In this document: positions 54,009 to 63,764 of the stretch, piece after piece
How positions within the stretch are numbered: position 1 is the first letter of the stretch
Layout: each line of letters opens with the position of its first letter
Origin: Pseudoalteromonas espejiana DSM 9414
GTDB lineage: Bacteria; Pseudomonadota; Gammaproteobacteria; Enterobacterales; Alteromonadaceae
Length of the DNA: 64,000 nt
NCBI RefSeq assembly: GCF_002221525.1
Contig: NZ_CP011028.1
Span: forward strand, 2,987,001 to 3,051,000
Reading direction: 5' to 3'
Notes under the pieces: generated by a model
What the model saw: the letters and a program-made list of their open reading frames with translations, nothing else
Database searches by the model: none
Told to the model about the DNA's origin: nothing
Position numbers and translations under genes: made by a program

Positions 54009-54917
54009 TTAGGGGGCTAACCTGAGTTGGTTTCGACCTGAGTCTTTGGCTAAATATAGCGCTTGGTCTGCACGTTTCATTACAGTATCAAAGTGCTCAT
54101 GCTTGTTGAGTCTTTTAGCAATACCAATACTAACCGTTAAAAACCTATCGTCTTTAACATTAATAGTTCTTACCTTTTCAAGAATTTGTTCACTAACGTC
54201 AACAACATTTTCAAACTGGCTAGATGGAAAATATCCCGCAAACTCCTCACCACCAATTCGTGCAAACATATTTTCATTTTCAAATAACGCATTTACTTTT
54301 TTAGCAAACACTTTGAGAACTCTATCTCCCATATCGTGACCAAATTCGTCGTTGATAGATTTAAAATGGTCAATATCAATAACAATTAATGTGTATTGCT
54401 TATCGTGCGACCTATCAACGTATTCATAAAAGCAGCGTCTGTTGTAAACTTTTGTGAGATCATCAATTATAAATTCTTGGGCTAAGCGCTTGTGCATTTT
54501 TTGCATAAACGTCATCGTTTTGAATAACCCGTAAGCGGTAATAACCATGCCTGATGATCTACATAAATCCTCTATGTACATACTCACCCAAAGAGGCTGA
54601 ATTACAACCTCATCCAACACATCGGCCGTTGCCCCTACTATCCACAACATCAAACCAATACTAACGTAAACAAATGCTTTTCTTGCGAGTAAAGAACATT
54701 GAACAACAAAAAATATACTCATAATTACAACTAAACTAATTAAGTCAGTTGCTAACCCGTAAAGGTTTGCGCCTAAATTTAGAAAGGCTAGGCTATTTAA
54801 GGAAATGATTGAAAAAATTGTAATATAAGAAAGAGTAGCCGCTATTAAAAACTTGTTTAATTTAGTGATATGCATAAAGCGGCTAAGTTTGAGGCTTACT
54901 GACTCAGATTTAATCAT
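54009..54917 (-). CDS. Membrane-anchored diguanylate cyclase
   Basis: GGDEF protein of 302 aa. About four membrane segments (roughly 22-125) act as the sensor part. The C-terminal GGDEF domain has DDLTKVYNRR at its start, the metal site DIDHFKSINDEFGHDMGD and an active GGEEF signature, so c-di-GMP synthesis is expected. The RxxD inhibitory site before GGEEF is missing (the equivalent stretch reads FENENMFAR), so product inhibition through that site is not expected. Confidence 0.88.
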   Translation of the reverse strand: MIKSESVSLKLSRFMHITKLNKFLIAATLSYITIFSIISLNSLAFLNLGANLYGLATDLISLVVIMSIFFVVQCSLLARKAFVYVSIGLMLWIVGATADVLDEVVIQPLWVSMYIEDLCRSSGMVITAYGLFKTMTFMQKMHKRLAQEFIIDDLTKVYNRRCFYEYVDRSHDKQYTLIVIDIDHFKSINDEFGHDMGDRVLKVFAKKVNALFENENMFARIGGEEFAGYFPSSQFENVVDVSEQILEKVRTINVKDDRFLTVSIGIAKRLNKHEHFDTVMKRADQALYLAKDSGRNQLRLAP

Positions 54918-54978
54918 GAAGTTTAATAAAATTAATTAAGCAATACTTAAACTTATATCACATAGTATTATTTTGCTA

Positions 54979-55563
54979 TTAAATTAAAGTACTAATTCCC
55001 CAAGCAGCTAAAACTAATATTGTTAAGCCAATCATAGCTTTAGTTTTATGTTTGCTAATAATACGCTCAGCCTGATTACCGGCGTAATACACCACAATTG
55101 CTAGCCCAAAGTAGCGAATAGAACGCGCAATACCTGACGCTAATAAAAACAAACCTATTGAGTACTTAGTAGCCCCAGCGGCCAGCATCGCTATTTGAAA
55201 CGGTATGGGCACAATGCCAAGGGTCATAACAAACCAAAAACCTTGGCTTTTCATTTGTTGCTTAACGTTTTCAAATTGCTCAGGGCTCGAAAACGTATTA
55301 ATAACCCAATCGCCTACAGCGTCAAATAAGTAGTAGCCAAGTGCATAACCAAATAAAGCACCAATAATACAGCCCACAGTGGCCATAAGGGCTATTAACC
55401 AAAGCTTTTCACGGCGAGCCTGCATCAGCGGCACAAGTACAGCCTCAAGCGGAATAGGCACTATGGTAGATTCTAAAAACGACGCCACAGTAATTCCACT
55501 GAGCATGTGTTTAGAGTCAATAAAATTACGTGTTTTTTCTTTTAGCTTTTTTTGAATAGCCAT
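54979..55563 (-). CDS. DedA/YqaA-family membrane protein
   Basis: Membrane protein of 194 aa with about five hydrophobic segments. It matches the YqaA branch of the DedA/SNARE-associated family: FLESTIVPIPLEAVLVPLMQARR, GALFGYALGYYLFD and FVMTLGIVPIPFQIAMLAAGA. Family members affect membrane lipid homeostasis and may transport lipid carriers. Single gene. Confidence 0.87.
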   Translation of the reverse strand: MAIQKKLKEKTRNFIDSKHMLSGITVASFLESTIVPIPLEAVLVPLMQARREKLWLIALMATVGCIIGALFGYALGYYLFDAVGDWVINTFSSPEQFENVKQQMKSQGFWFVMTLGIVPIPFQIAMLAAGATKYSIGLFLLASGIARSIRYFGLAIVVYYAGNQAERIISKHKTKAMIGLTILVLAAWGISTLI

Positions 55564-55752
55564 ATAAATCCCTTTTTGCTTGTGATGATAAGCCGTTGCT
55601 CAATGGGCTAATTCTTACATATTTACGTTAATACACGCTGAAACAGTTAAAGATTTAACAGCTACAAAACCGTTAACAAATTAGCAATAATTATAAGGAT
55701 ATTTTATTATGTGCCAATGCAGTTAAATACCTACCAAAGCAGTTAAAAATTT

Positions 55753-56988
55753 ATGCAAAGTGCGCGTTTTATTCCCTTTCGAAAACAAGATATTATTGAT
55801 ATGTGTAGTGATGAGTTAAATAACAGCTCTGAGCAAACGTCGTTTAAACAATTTTGTGATTTATTAGCAAGCCTTATCCATTACGATTACCACGCAACAC
55901 TTGAGTCGCTTAAAAATAACTACGCCCCCTTTGATCCTAATAGCGATACACGATCATTAGCGCCGGTTTCAAATGATCAAAAAGCGCAGTGCCAACGTGA
56001 TTTTGCGCGCGATTTTGCTAATGTTTTAAACGCCGCTAACTTTGAAGTAATAACTAATCAAGATTTACAAGATGCACTAAGCGAAGAATCCCTTTTTAAA
56101 GTGCGCCTTGAGGTGGAGTTTGACGACTTTGAAGAAGTGGTTTTTTATCGCCGTGGCGAGTCGCAGCTCATTGAAACCATAACCAGTTTTTGGGGGCTTC
56201 GTAAAAAGCCACTGCACTTTACTAATTACGACCGCGTTGCGGTGTTTATTCGTTTTAAAGACAAAGCCCACTTTGACGCTAAAAATAAAACGCCTTTAGG
56301 GTTTGAGCCAAGCTCAACCATAGTTAAGCTGTTTCAAAATGTACCTAAAGCCGACCTTGAAATGCTATTTCCTAATAGCGAAGTACGCATGCGCCCTATC
56401 GATAAAGTGATTATTGGCTCATCGGCTTTAATTGGCGGTGCCGTGGTTTTAATTACAAAGCTTGGCGCATCAATTTTATTATTATTTGCTTTGTTTGCTT
56501 TTTGGGGTGGCTTTAGAAGTGAAGCCGTAGAAATGACCCAACAACACTTTATTACCTTTGCTATTGGCATGGGAGTATTTGGCAGCTTTATTTTTAAAGA
56601 GTGGAGTAAATTTAAAAACCGTAAAATTAAATTTATGAAAGCCCTAAGCGATAACCTTTACTTTAAAAACCTTGATAACAACGCGGGTGTTTTTCATACC
56701 CTTATAGACGCAGCCGAAGAAGAAGACATAAAAGAAGCCCTACTGGCCTATACCTTTTTACTAAAATCTAAAAGTGGCCTAAGCGCACAAATGCTTGATG
56801 AGCAAATAGAGGCCTGGTTTAAAACAAAGTATAAATGCGAACTCGACTTTGAAATTAGCGATGCGCTTGAAAAGCTCACTCGGATGCGTTTAGTAACCTG
56901 CACTAACAATGTGTATAGCGCAATAAATTTAGATCATGCAAAAACTATTTTGGATGAGCGCTGGGATAACCTGTTTCAATATAATTAA
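55753..56988 (+). CDS. DUF3754 (TMEM143-like) protein
   Basis: Protein of 411 aa: a soluble N-terminal part of about 215 residues, two adjacent membrane segments (about 218-240 and 255-275, IIGSSALIGGAVVLITKLGASILLL) and a soluble C-terminal part with a winged-helix-like end (DALEKLTRMRLVTCTNNVYSAI). The layout is that of DUF3754, related to mitochondrial TMEM143; function unknown. A weak ribosome site precedes the ATG. It is followed by a strong terminator. Confidence 0.75.
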   Translation: MQSARFIPFRKQDIIDMCSDELNNSSEQTSFKQFCDLLASLIHYDYHATLESLKNNYAPFDPNSDTRSLAPVSNDQKAQCQRDFARDFANVLNAANFEVITNQDLQDALSEESLFKVRLEVEFDDFEEVVFYRRGESQLIETITSFWGLRKKPLHFTNYDRVAVFIRFKDKAHFDAKNKTPLGFEPSSTIVKLFQNVPKADLEMLFPNSEVRMRPIDKVIIGSSALIGGAVVLITKLGASILLLFALFAFWGGFRSEAVEMTQQHFITFAIGMGVFGSFIFKEWSKFKNRKIKFMKALSDNLYFKNLDNNAGVFHTLIDAAEEEDIKEALLAYTFLLKSKSGLSAQMLDEQIEAWFKTKYKCELDFEISDALEKLTRMRLVTCTNNVYSAINLDHAKTILDERWDNLFQYN

Positions 56989-57011
56989 TCTGCAAAGTTT
57001 ACCTAAAAACA

Positions 57012-57041
57012 AAAAAGCAGCTGTCATTACAGCTGCTTTTT
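57012..57041. terminator. Bidirectional intrinsic terminator
   Basis: GCAGCTGT pairs with ACAGCTGC around CATT, flanked by A and T runs, between convergent genes ending at 56988 and 57067. Confidence 0.92.
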
Positions 57042-57066
57042 ACGTTACTTAACAAAGTGCAATTAG

Positions 57067-60000
57067 CTAAGCAGCTTGATGCCTAGTAAATTTTGCATGC
57101 ACTAATTTATAAAGTGCAGGTAATATTAATAGCGTAAGCAGAGTTGATGAAATAATCCCGCCAACTACCACGGTTGCCAGTGGCCTTTGTAGCTCAGCGC
57201 CGGTGCCTGTATTTAGCGCCATAGGAATAAACCCTAAACTTGCCACTAAAGCCGTCATTAGTACTGGGCGCAGGCGCGAAAGCGCACCGGTTTGTATTGC
57301 ATCTATTAAACTAAGCCCATCAGCTCTTAATTGCTTAATAAACGACAGCATAACCACACCATTTAAAACCGCTACACCACTTAGCGCGATAAACCCAACG
57401 CCTGCCGATATTGATAACGGCATATCGCGTAGCAGTAACGCAAGCACGCCACCACTAAGCGCAAGTGGCACGCCGCTAAATATAATTAACGAATCACGCA
57501 GCGAATTAAACGCGCTATAAAGCAGGCCAAATATAAGCAATAAAGTAACTGGCACCACCAGCGATAGCCGCTTACTTGCCGATTCTAGCTGTTCAAACGT
57601 GCCGCCATACTCAATCCAATAACCACTTGGTAAATTAAGCTCTGAATTTAAAGCAGTTTGCGCATCGCTTACAAAGCTTGCTAAATCGCGCCCCTCTACG
57701 TTTGCAGTTACTACAACATTACGCTTACCGCTTTCGCGGTTTATTTGATTAGGCCCTTTATCAATACTAATATTTGCCACTTCACCAAGCGGTACAAATG
57801 CAAGGTCGGGGTTAGCACTTTTTGGTACAGCAACAGGTAAACGCGCAAGCTGTGTTATATCGCTCGACCAACGCTCATCTAAACGCACTAATAACGAAAA
57901 GCGTTTATCGCCTTCATAAATAAGCCCGGTTTGCACACCGCCTACCGCAGCGCTTACACTTTGCTGTATATCGGTTACTGTTAAACCTAACAGCGCCATG
58001 TGGTCACGAAGCGGCGTAACCGAAAGCGTAGGCAGGCCTTCCATTTGCTCAAGGCGTACATCGGTTGCGCCAGTAATGCTTTGCACCAAGGCTGTGGCTT
58101 TTTCGCCATACTGTTTTAATGTTGATAAATCATCACCATAAATACGCACGGCAACATCGGCCCGCACGCCTGCTATTAACTCGTTAAAGCGCATTTCTAT
58201 TGGTTGGGTAAACTCATAGTTATTACCGGGCACTTCATTTACCAAATGGCGAATTTGCTTAACCAGTTCTTCTTTGCTTAAAGCGGGGTTAGGCCATTGC
58301 TCGCGCGGTTTTAACATTAAAAAGGTGTCGGCAACGTTAGGTGGCATAGGATCGTTTGCTACATCGGGCGTACCAATTTTTGAAAATACATTAGCCACCT
58401 CAGGCTTAGCTAAAATGGCTTGCTCTAGCTCTTTTTGCATTTTTACCGATTGTTCAATACCGGTGCCGGTAATGCGCAGCGCATGCATGGCTATATCGCC
58501 CTCATCAAGCTGCGGTAAAAACTCAGCGCCCATATTTTTAACTTTAAAGCCAAGCGCAATTACAAGCACAGCCGCAATACTAACCATAACCCACGGTAGT
58601 TTTAGCGATAACCCAAGTAGCGGCTTATAACCTTTTTTAATACCGCGGATAACCGCATTTTCGCTCTCGCTTACTTTTCCTCGCACACATACCGCAATAG
58701 CAGCAGGTACAAAGGTAACGGCAAAAATAAGTGCTCCTACTAATGCAGCAACAACGGTAAATGCCATTGGCTGAAACATTTTCCCTTCAACACCACTTAG
58801 TGCAAACAGCGGTAAATACACCAGCATAATAATTAAAATGCCAAATACCGCTGGGCTAAATACTTCTTTAGTAGCGGCGGTTACCACATTTAAACGCTCA
58901 TTTAATGTAAGCAACCTGCCATGTTTGTGCTGCGCAAGGCCAAGTTGCCTTAAACAGTTTTCAACTACTATTACTGCGCCATCAACAATTAAACCAAAAT
59001 CGATTGCGCCTAGGCTCATTAAGTTACCCGACACTCTATTACCTACCATACCGGTAATGGCAAATAACATACTAAGCGGAATAACCATGGCCGTAATAAG
59101 CGCACCGGTTACATTACCTAATAACAGCAGCAAAATAACAATCACTAGCACCGCACCTTCAAACAGGTTGGTTTTTACAGTGTCTATGGTTTTATCAACA
59201 AGGGTTGTGCGGTCATAAACTGCTTCTACCACAACACCTTCAGGCAAGCTAAGTTGCACGTCTTTGAGTTTATCAGCCATGGCTTTTGCCACTACGCGGC
59301 TGTTTTCGCCAATGAGCATCATGGCGGTGCCAAGCACGGTTTCTTTACCGTTATAAGTAGCAGCGCCGGTTCTGAGCTCTTTACCTAGGCGCACATTTGC
59401 TACATCTTTAATACGTACTGGTGCATCATCGCGCTTAGCAACAACCGTGTTAGCTATGTCATCAATGGTTTTTAATTGCCCTGGTGAGCGCACTAAGTAT
59501 TGCCCGTCAAAACGCTCTATAAACCCTGCACCTTGGTTACTATTATTTAATTTAAGTGCCGTAATTACATCACTTAGTGTGAGCTTATAAGCCAGTAGTT
59601 TTTCAGGCATGGGCGCTACTTGGTATTGGCGCTCAAACCCTCCTTGGCTGTTTATTTCGGTAACCCCTTTTACTTTTAATAGCTGCGGACGAATAACCCA
59701 ATCTTGCAAAGTACGTAAATCTTCTGCGTTATATGGCGTGCCATCATCTTTTAATGCACCGTTATTTGCATGCACAGAGTAAGTAAAAATCTCCCCTAGC
59801 CCGCTGGCAATTGGCCCTAAGTTTGGTTCAATATTGGTTGGTAAATCTGATCTAATACTTTGAATGCGCTCTGATATTTGCTGGCGCGCCCAGTAAATAT
59901 CGGTGCCTTCGTTAAAAATAACGGTTACTTGCGAAAGCCCATAACGCGAAATTGAGCGGGTGTAATCAAGCTTAGGTATACCCGCCATTGCGGTTTCAAT

Positions 60001-60204
60001 TAAATACGTAATGCGCTGCTCGGCTTCAAGCGGGGTAAAGCCCGGCGCTTTGGTATTTATTTGCACTTGCACATTAGTTATATCGGGTACGGCATCAACG
60101 GCCAAATTTTGAGTGTTGTATACACCAAACCCAGCAAATAAAAGTGTGAGCGCAAGCACCATCATGCGGCGCTTAACCGCAAACGAAACTATCCAGTTAA
60201 TCAT
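57067..60204 (-). CDS. czcA: Heavy-metal RND pump, CzcA-like
   Basis: Inner-membrane RND proton antiporter of 1045 aa that drives divalent metal efflux through a periplasmic adaptor and outer-membrane channel. The N-terminus AVDAVPDITNVQVQI and the helix-4 motif DFGLIVDGAVIVVEN mark it as a heavy-metal exporter. That motif is the CzcA/Cnr type for Co, Zn, Cd or Ni, not the CusA type (DFGAAVDAAIVMIEN), so divalent cations are more likely than Cu/Ag. It is third in czcC-czcB-czcA, 8 bases after czcB. Confidence 0.92.
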   Translation of the reverse strand: MINWIVSFAVKRRMMVLALTLLFAGFGVYNTQNLAVDAVPDITNVQVQINTKAPGFTPLEAEQRITYLIETAMAGIPKLDYTRSISRYGLSQVTVIFNEGTDIYWARQQISERIQSIRSDLPTNIEPNLGPIASGLGEIFTYSVHANNGALKDDGTPYNAEDLRTLQDWVIRPQLLKVKGVTEINSQGGFERQYQVAPMPEKLLAYKLTLSDVITALKLNNSNQGAGFIERFDGQYLVRSPGQLKTIDDIANTVVAKRDDAPVRIKDVANVRLGKELRTGAATYNGKETVLGTAMMLIGENSRVVAKAMADKLKDVQLSLPEGVVVEAVYDRTTLVDKTIDTVKTNLFEGAVLVIVILLLLLGNVTGALITAMVIPLSMLFAITGMVGNRVSGNLMSLGAIDFGLIVDGAVIVVENCLRQLGLAQHKHGRLLTLNERLNVVTAATKEVFSPAVFGILIIMLVYLPLFALSGVEGKMFQPMAFTVVAALVGALIFAVTFVPAAIAVCVRGKVSESENAVIRGIKKGYKPLLGLSLKLPWVMVSIAAVLVIALGFKVKNMGAEFLPQLDEGDIAMHALRITGTGIEQSVKMQKELEQAILAKPEVANVFSKIGTPDVANDPMPPNVADTFLMLKPREQWPNPALSKEELVKQIRHLVNEVPGNNYEFTQPIEMRFNELIAGVRADVAVRIYGDDLSTLKQYGEKATALVQSITGATDVRLEQMEGLPTLSVTPLRDHMALLGLTVTDIQQSVSAAVGGVQTGLIYEGDKRFSLLVRLDERWSSDITQLARLPVAVPKSANPDLAFVPLGEVANISIDKGPNQINRESGKRNVVVTANVEGRDLASFVSDAQTALNSELNLPSGYWIEYGGTFEQLESASKRLSLVVPVTLLLIFGLLYSAFNSLRDSLIIFSGVPLALSGGVLALLLRDMPLSISAGVGFIALSGVAVLNGVVMLSFIKQLRADGLSLIDAIQTGALSRLRPVLMTALVASLGFIPMALNTGTGAELQRPLATVVVGGIISSTLLTLLILPALYKLVHAKFTRHQAA

Positions 60205-60212
60205 GCTGCCTC

Positions 60213-61460
60213 CTAGTGAGAGTGACTTGCGCCGCTTTTTAAAATATCGGCTTTAATTACATAACTGTTTTGCGTTACGTACTCACTGTTTGGCGAAAGC
60301 CCCTGAAGTACCTCTACCCACTCGCTGTTTTTAGCACCAAGTTTTACAGGGCGTACTTCAAACACATTGCCACTTTTTATAAACACGCTAGGCTTGCCGT
60401 TAAATTCTTGAATAGCAATCGCTTTGACGCGTACAGCCGCATCTACTTTTGCCGTACTAATGTCACTATTAACATGCATACCTGGTCGCCAATGGCCATC
60501 AGGGTTTTTAAGCTCGATTCGCGCACGTGCAATGTGCCCGCCACTCATCATTGGGGCTATGTAAAACACCTCACCTTGCGCATTTAAATGATGATGTAAG
60601 TCGTACACTGTAGCGCTTTGCCCTATGGCAAGCTTTTCAATGTTATCGGGAAAGGCCGACAGTTCAACCCATACGGTTTCAAGGTTTACTATTTGCATTA
60701 AAGCGCTACTGGCAAGCTCGCCGCGCTTTAAATATTGCTCACTAATAACGCCTGTAATTGGGCTTTTTATGGTGTAATTTTGTAAGGTTTCGCGGTTAGT
60801 TACGCTGGCAAGTTTGTCGCCTTTTTTAACGTTTTGGCCAATGCTTACAAAAATATCGTTAACTAAGCCGGTATAAGGCGCCATTACTTCAACGGTGCCG
60901 TGCGCGGTGGGCGCTATAACACCAAATAAAGTATCGGTTAGCTCAACGCTGCCTGCTTTTGCAATGTCGGTTTTAATCCCTGCGCGCTCAATTGCTTTCT
61001 CGCTTAGCGTTGTACGCCCTTCTTCTTGCTCATAATGATAATTTATTTCGGTGCCTTTATAGCGTGCCATTACATCAAGCTTAAAAGAATGCGGCTCGTT
61101 TACGCTCACGGTACTTACTAAATAGTCATCTTCAGCTTTAAAGCGAATAAGCTGTGGTGCTTCGCTTAAACGCTGCACGTTTACGGTTACGTCTAACTGA
61201 TTTATATCAACGGCTTTATTGTTATTAAACCCATATATTCGCAGTTCAGTATTACCGGCAAACTGGGTTAATTTAAGCTCTAAATCAAGGGCGTTATTGG
61301 TTAGTAAAAAGCCGCCGTGTGGGCCTTTTTGTGTGTGTTCATCTTCATGGCCTTCTTCGTGACCTTCTGCGTGATGATTAGCCGACGCCATAGCCGTGCT
61401 ACTTAAAAATGGGAGTGTAAATAATTGCGTAATTAATAATGCGATAAGAGTTTTATTCAT
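60213..61460 (-). CDS. czcB: Efflux periplasmic adaptor, CzcB-like
   Basis: Membrane-fusion protein of 415 aa. The signal peptide ends near residue 26. Residues 29-48 are rich in His, Glu and Asp (HAEGHEEGHEDEH), a likely metal-binding tail. Barrel-sandwich and hairpin motifs follow: VMAPYTGLVNDIFVSIGQNVKKGDKLASV. It links pump and channel. It overlaps czcC by 4 bases and precedes czcA by 8. Confidence 0.9.
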   Translation of the reverse strand: MNKTLIALLITQLFTLPFLSSTAMASANHHAEGHEEGHEDEHTQKGPHGGFLLTNNALDLELKLTQFAGNTELRIYGFNNNKAVDINQLDVTVNVQRLSEAPQLIRFKAEDDYLVSTVSVNEPHSFKLDVMARYKGTEINYHYEQEEGRTTLSEKAIERAGIKTDIAKAGSVELTDTLFGVIAPTAHGTVEVMAPYTGLVNDIFVSIGQNVKKGDKLASVTNRETLQNYTIKSPITGVISEQYLKRGELASSALMQIVNLETVWVELSAFPDNIEKLAIGQSATVYDLHHHLNAQGEVFYIAPMMSGGHIARARIELKNPDGHWRPGMHVNSDISTAKVDAAVRVKAIAIQEFNGKPSVFIKSGNVFEVRPVKLGAKNSEWVEVLQGLSPNSEYVTQNSYVIKADILKSGASHSH

Positions 61461-62719
61461 GATTGATGAGTCTCGATTAAAGGTTGGCCGGTTAAACGCT
61501 CAAGGGTAAGTAGCACTTGGTATAGCTCGCTATGGGTGTTGATAAGTGCGCGTTTAGAATCAAATAAAGCTTGCTGTGCGTCTAGTAATTGCAATACCGA
61601 TATTTGCCCTTGTTGATAGCTTTTTAAACTTTGTTTTATAAGCATTTGCGCTTGTGGAATAATGCGCTGTGTTAAAAGTTGTGCCTGCGTGGTTTTACCT
61701 TGGTAATACGCATGGAGCGTGCGTATTTGCTTGCGTAACTGAATACGTAATTGCCCTTGCTGCTCATTAAGTAGCGTAAGTTGATGCTGCGCCGCCTCAA
61801 TATTACCGCCATTAGCATTACTTAATTGCAGCGGCATTGAAAACGAAAACACAAATGAGCTGGCATCAGTTTGCTGGTTATATCGCACGCCACCACCCAA
61901 GGTTAAATCGCTTTGACCACTTGAGCGTTGCAGGGCTAAATTAGCCGTTTGTTGCATATATTGCTGCTGTAAAAGTGCAAACTCTGGCGCTGTATTTACC
62001 GCATCAAGTAACGCGGCTTCGCTTTTAATAGCAGCTATTTGTGATAAATCGCCCGCATAGTAATCACTCACTTGCACCTCTTGCCAAAGCTCATTGAGTG
62101 CTAAGCGAGAGCGCTCAAATTCACTTTGTAGCATGGCCGTATTTAAATCTACTTGGCTTAATGCATAACGCATGCGGGTTACATCGGCACTTGAGACCGC
62201 ACCCGCTTCAGCGCGTTTTTCAATTGCGTTAAGTGCCTGCTTAACAGTGCTTTTACGGTCACTATTTAACGCAATTAACGCCTGAAACTTTAGTACTTGG
62301 TAATAACGTTCAGCGGTGGTTGCTAAAAGTGCCAACCGGGTATTTTTATACTCAATTGTTTGCGCTTTTATATTGGCAGTGGCGTAATTAATACGGTTTT
62401 GACGTTTATCACCCAACTCTATTAATTGGCTTAAAGCCAGCGTGTACTGCGCCCCCGAAAACGCATGAGAGCTGTGAGTTCCTAAAAAGTTTTCAGCTTC
62501 AAAACTCAACTCAGGGTTAGGTGAAAGCATGGCTTGGCTTTTGAGCGCCGTTAATATTTTTTGATGATACGGGTAGCGCTTAAGCTGTAAGTTTTGCTGC
62601 TCGGTGTTTTTAAGCGCCTGCTTTAGCGTTAATACATTTTGAGGCTCGCTTTTTGCCAAAGCGCTCAATGTTGGTAATGCACACAGTAGCGCCACCAGCA
62701 TAAGTGGTTTTTTGTTCAT
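61457..62719 (-). CDS. czcC: Outer-membrane efflux channel, CzcC/TolC family
   Basis: Outer-membrane factor of 420 aa with a signal peptide to about residue 22 (ALAKS). Alpha-helical repeats of the OEP family include LTLKQALKNTEQQNLQLKRYP, LSQLIELGDKRQNRI and the second-half SYQQGQISVLQLLDAQQALFDSKRALI. I start at the ATG with ACGGA upstream; a TTG seven codons earlier lacks a ribosome site. First gene of the three-part pump; its stop overlaps czcB. Confidence 0.9.
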   Translation of the reverse strand: MNKKPLMLVALLCALPTLSALAKSEPQNVLTLKQALKNTEQQNLQLKRYPYHQKILTALKSQAMLSPNPELSFEAENFLGTHSSHAFSGAQYTLALSQLIELGDKRQNRINYATANIKAQTIEYKNTRLALLATTAERYYQVLKFQALIALNSDRKSTVKQALNAIEKRAEAGAVSSADVTRMRYALSQVDLNTAMLQSEFERSRLALNELWQEVQVSDYYAGDLSQIAAIKSEAALLDAVNTAPEFALLQQQYMQQTANLALQRSSGQSDLTLGGGVRYNQQTDASSFVFSFSMPLQLSNANGGNIEAAQHQLTLLNEQQGQLRIQLRKQIRTLHAYYQGKTTQAQLLTQRIIPQAQMLIKQSLKSYQQGQISVLQLLDAQQALFDSKRALINTHSELYQVLLTLERLTGQPLIETHQS

Positions 62720-62866
62720 ATAGCATGTCCGTTTTAACAAACAGAGTTGGCTTAATCACTATGCCTGTTTTAAAACAAGCGCAATTAAGCAACCTAAATA
62801 TGTACATAACTAGCCTAATAGCGCACAAGCGCAGACAGTTATTTACAACGTGTTTAAAATTAAAAA

Positions 62867-63175
62867 CTAGCTATAAAAATTGGGTGGCGGAACATCTGGC
62901 GGATAATTTAAACCGCTATAGCAAGCAGGCTGCGTTGCTTGGCTTTGCTCGGGGCTTATAGGATGATTTAGCGAACTGTAATAACCACAGTGGCAATGCT
63001 GATGGGCATGAATTTCGGTAGGTGATTGCGCGTCTTCATCGTTTGTATCGGCTAAAGAATGAATGTGCGAGGCATGATCAACTTCTTCTTGTAAATGATA
63101 CGCAGCAGCATCACAGCTAATAAAGCTGTGTACAAGCACAAGGAGTATCACGACTAAAAAGTAGTTTGAGCGCAT
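62867..63175 (-). CDS. His-rich exported protein, CzcI-like
   Basis: Protein of 102 aa with a signal peptide (residues 1-about 24) and a short mature part rich in His and Asp (HASHIHSLADTNDEDAQ, HAHQHCHCGYY) and four Cys. The position just before czcCBA and the size fit CzcI, the small periplasmic metal-binding protein of czc loci. Sequence similarity to CzcI is only of this general kind. AGGT precedes the ATG. It is 147 bases before czcC. Confidence 0.6.
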   Translation of the reverse strand: MRSNYFLVVILLVLVHSFISCDAAAYHLQEEVDHASHIHSLADTNDEDAQSPTEIHAHQHCHCGYYSSLNHPISPEQSQATQPACYSGLNYPPDVPPPNFYS

Positions 63176-63292
63176 CCATTACCTAATAAAATTTAAAGTG
63201 GGTTCCTATTTTACATAGTAGGAACAGCGGCATATTAAACCTGCAATGCACCTTGAGGTCAATAAACAACGCGCAAAACCGTTGATAAAAAT

Positions 63293-63586
63293 TTACTGGT
63301 CTTCGTCTACACAACATTCGTTTTGTAAAAAACCAATTACATCGTCTAAGCGTTGGTACATGGCTACACAATAAAGTGTGCGCCCTTCGCGCCTTTGGCT
63401 AATTAGCCCAGCGTTAACTAAGCCCGATATATGGTGCGAAAGTGTAGAGCCTGCCATGCTTAGCTCTTCTTGTATATTACCTACACTAATGCCAGCGCGC
63501 CCTGCTTTTACTACACGCTTATATATAGTTAAACGCGTAGGGTGACCCAATTCTTTTAATGCTTTTGCAACGTCGGTAATTTCCAT
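63293..63586 (-). CDS. ArsR/SmtB-family repressor
   Basis: Winged helix-turn-helix regulator of 97 aa. The DNA-binding helix is MAGSTLSHHISGLVNAGLI and the wing REGRTLYCVA. The classic ArsR metal site ELCVCDL is absent; the only cysteines are Cys73, Cys91 and Cys92, the last two in the C-terminal ECCVDE, which may form a different metal or metalloid site. GAGGTTG precedes the ATG. Divergent from the ArsP-like permease and upstream of the czc genes, so it could regulate either. Confidence 0.87.
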   Translation of the reverse strand: MEITDVAKALKELGHPTRLTIYKRVVKAGRAGISVGNIQEELSMAGSTLSHHISGLVNAGLISQRREGRTLYCVAMYQRLDDVIGFLQNECCVDEDQ

Positions 63587-63598
63587 TACAACCTCGTA

Positions 63599-63618
63599 AT
63601 TTCTAAATTATTAGAAAT
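63599..63618. promoter_or_regulatory. Candidate ArsR-type operator
   Basis: ATTTCTAA and TTAGAAAT, perfect 8-base arms around ATTA, start 13 bases before the ArsR ATG. A related TCTAGAAAT lies at 63721-63729 just before the permease -35. Confidence 0.6.
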
Positions 63619-63620
63619 AA

Positions 63621-63638
63621 TAACAATTTGAATTGTTA
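63621..63638. promoter_or_regulatory. Second perfect palindrome near the ArsR gene
   Basis: TAACAATT and AATTGTTA, perfect 8-base arms around TG, directly next to the first palindrome. It may be a second operator or overlap the repressor promoter. Confidence 0.45.
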
Positions 63639-63735
63639 AATACAGCTTTATTAGCAAGTTACCTTAAAAGTTAAAAAATAAAGCATTTAAAAACAACGCC
63701 ATAAACTTTATTTCCACATATCTAGAAATGAAGTA

Positions 63736-63764
63736 TTGACGACATTCTGGCTCGCCAATATACT
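63736..63764 (+). promoter_or_regulatory. Strong sigma-70 promoter of the ArsP-like gene
   Basis: TTGACG (63736-63741), a 17-base spacer and TATACT (63759-63764). A palindrome-like TCTAGAAAT just upstream at 63721-63729 fits repression by the divergent ArsR. Confidence 0.8.

Noticed and set aside
57067..60204. CusA-type copper/silver pump
   Set aside because: The helix-4 motif is DFGLIVDGAVIVVEN, the divalent-metal type, not the CusA type.
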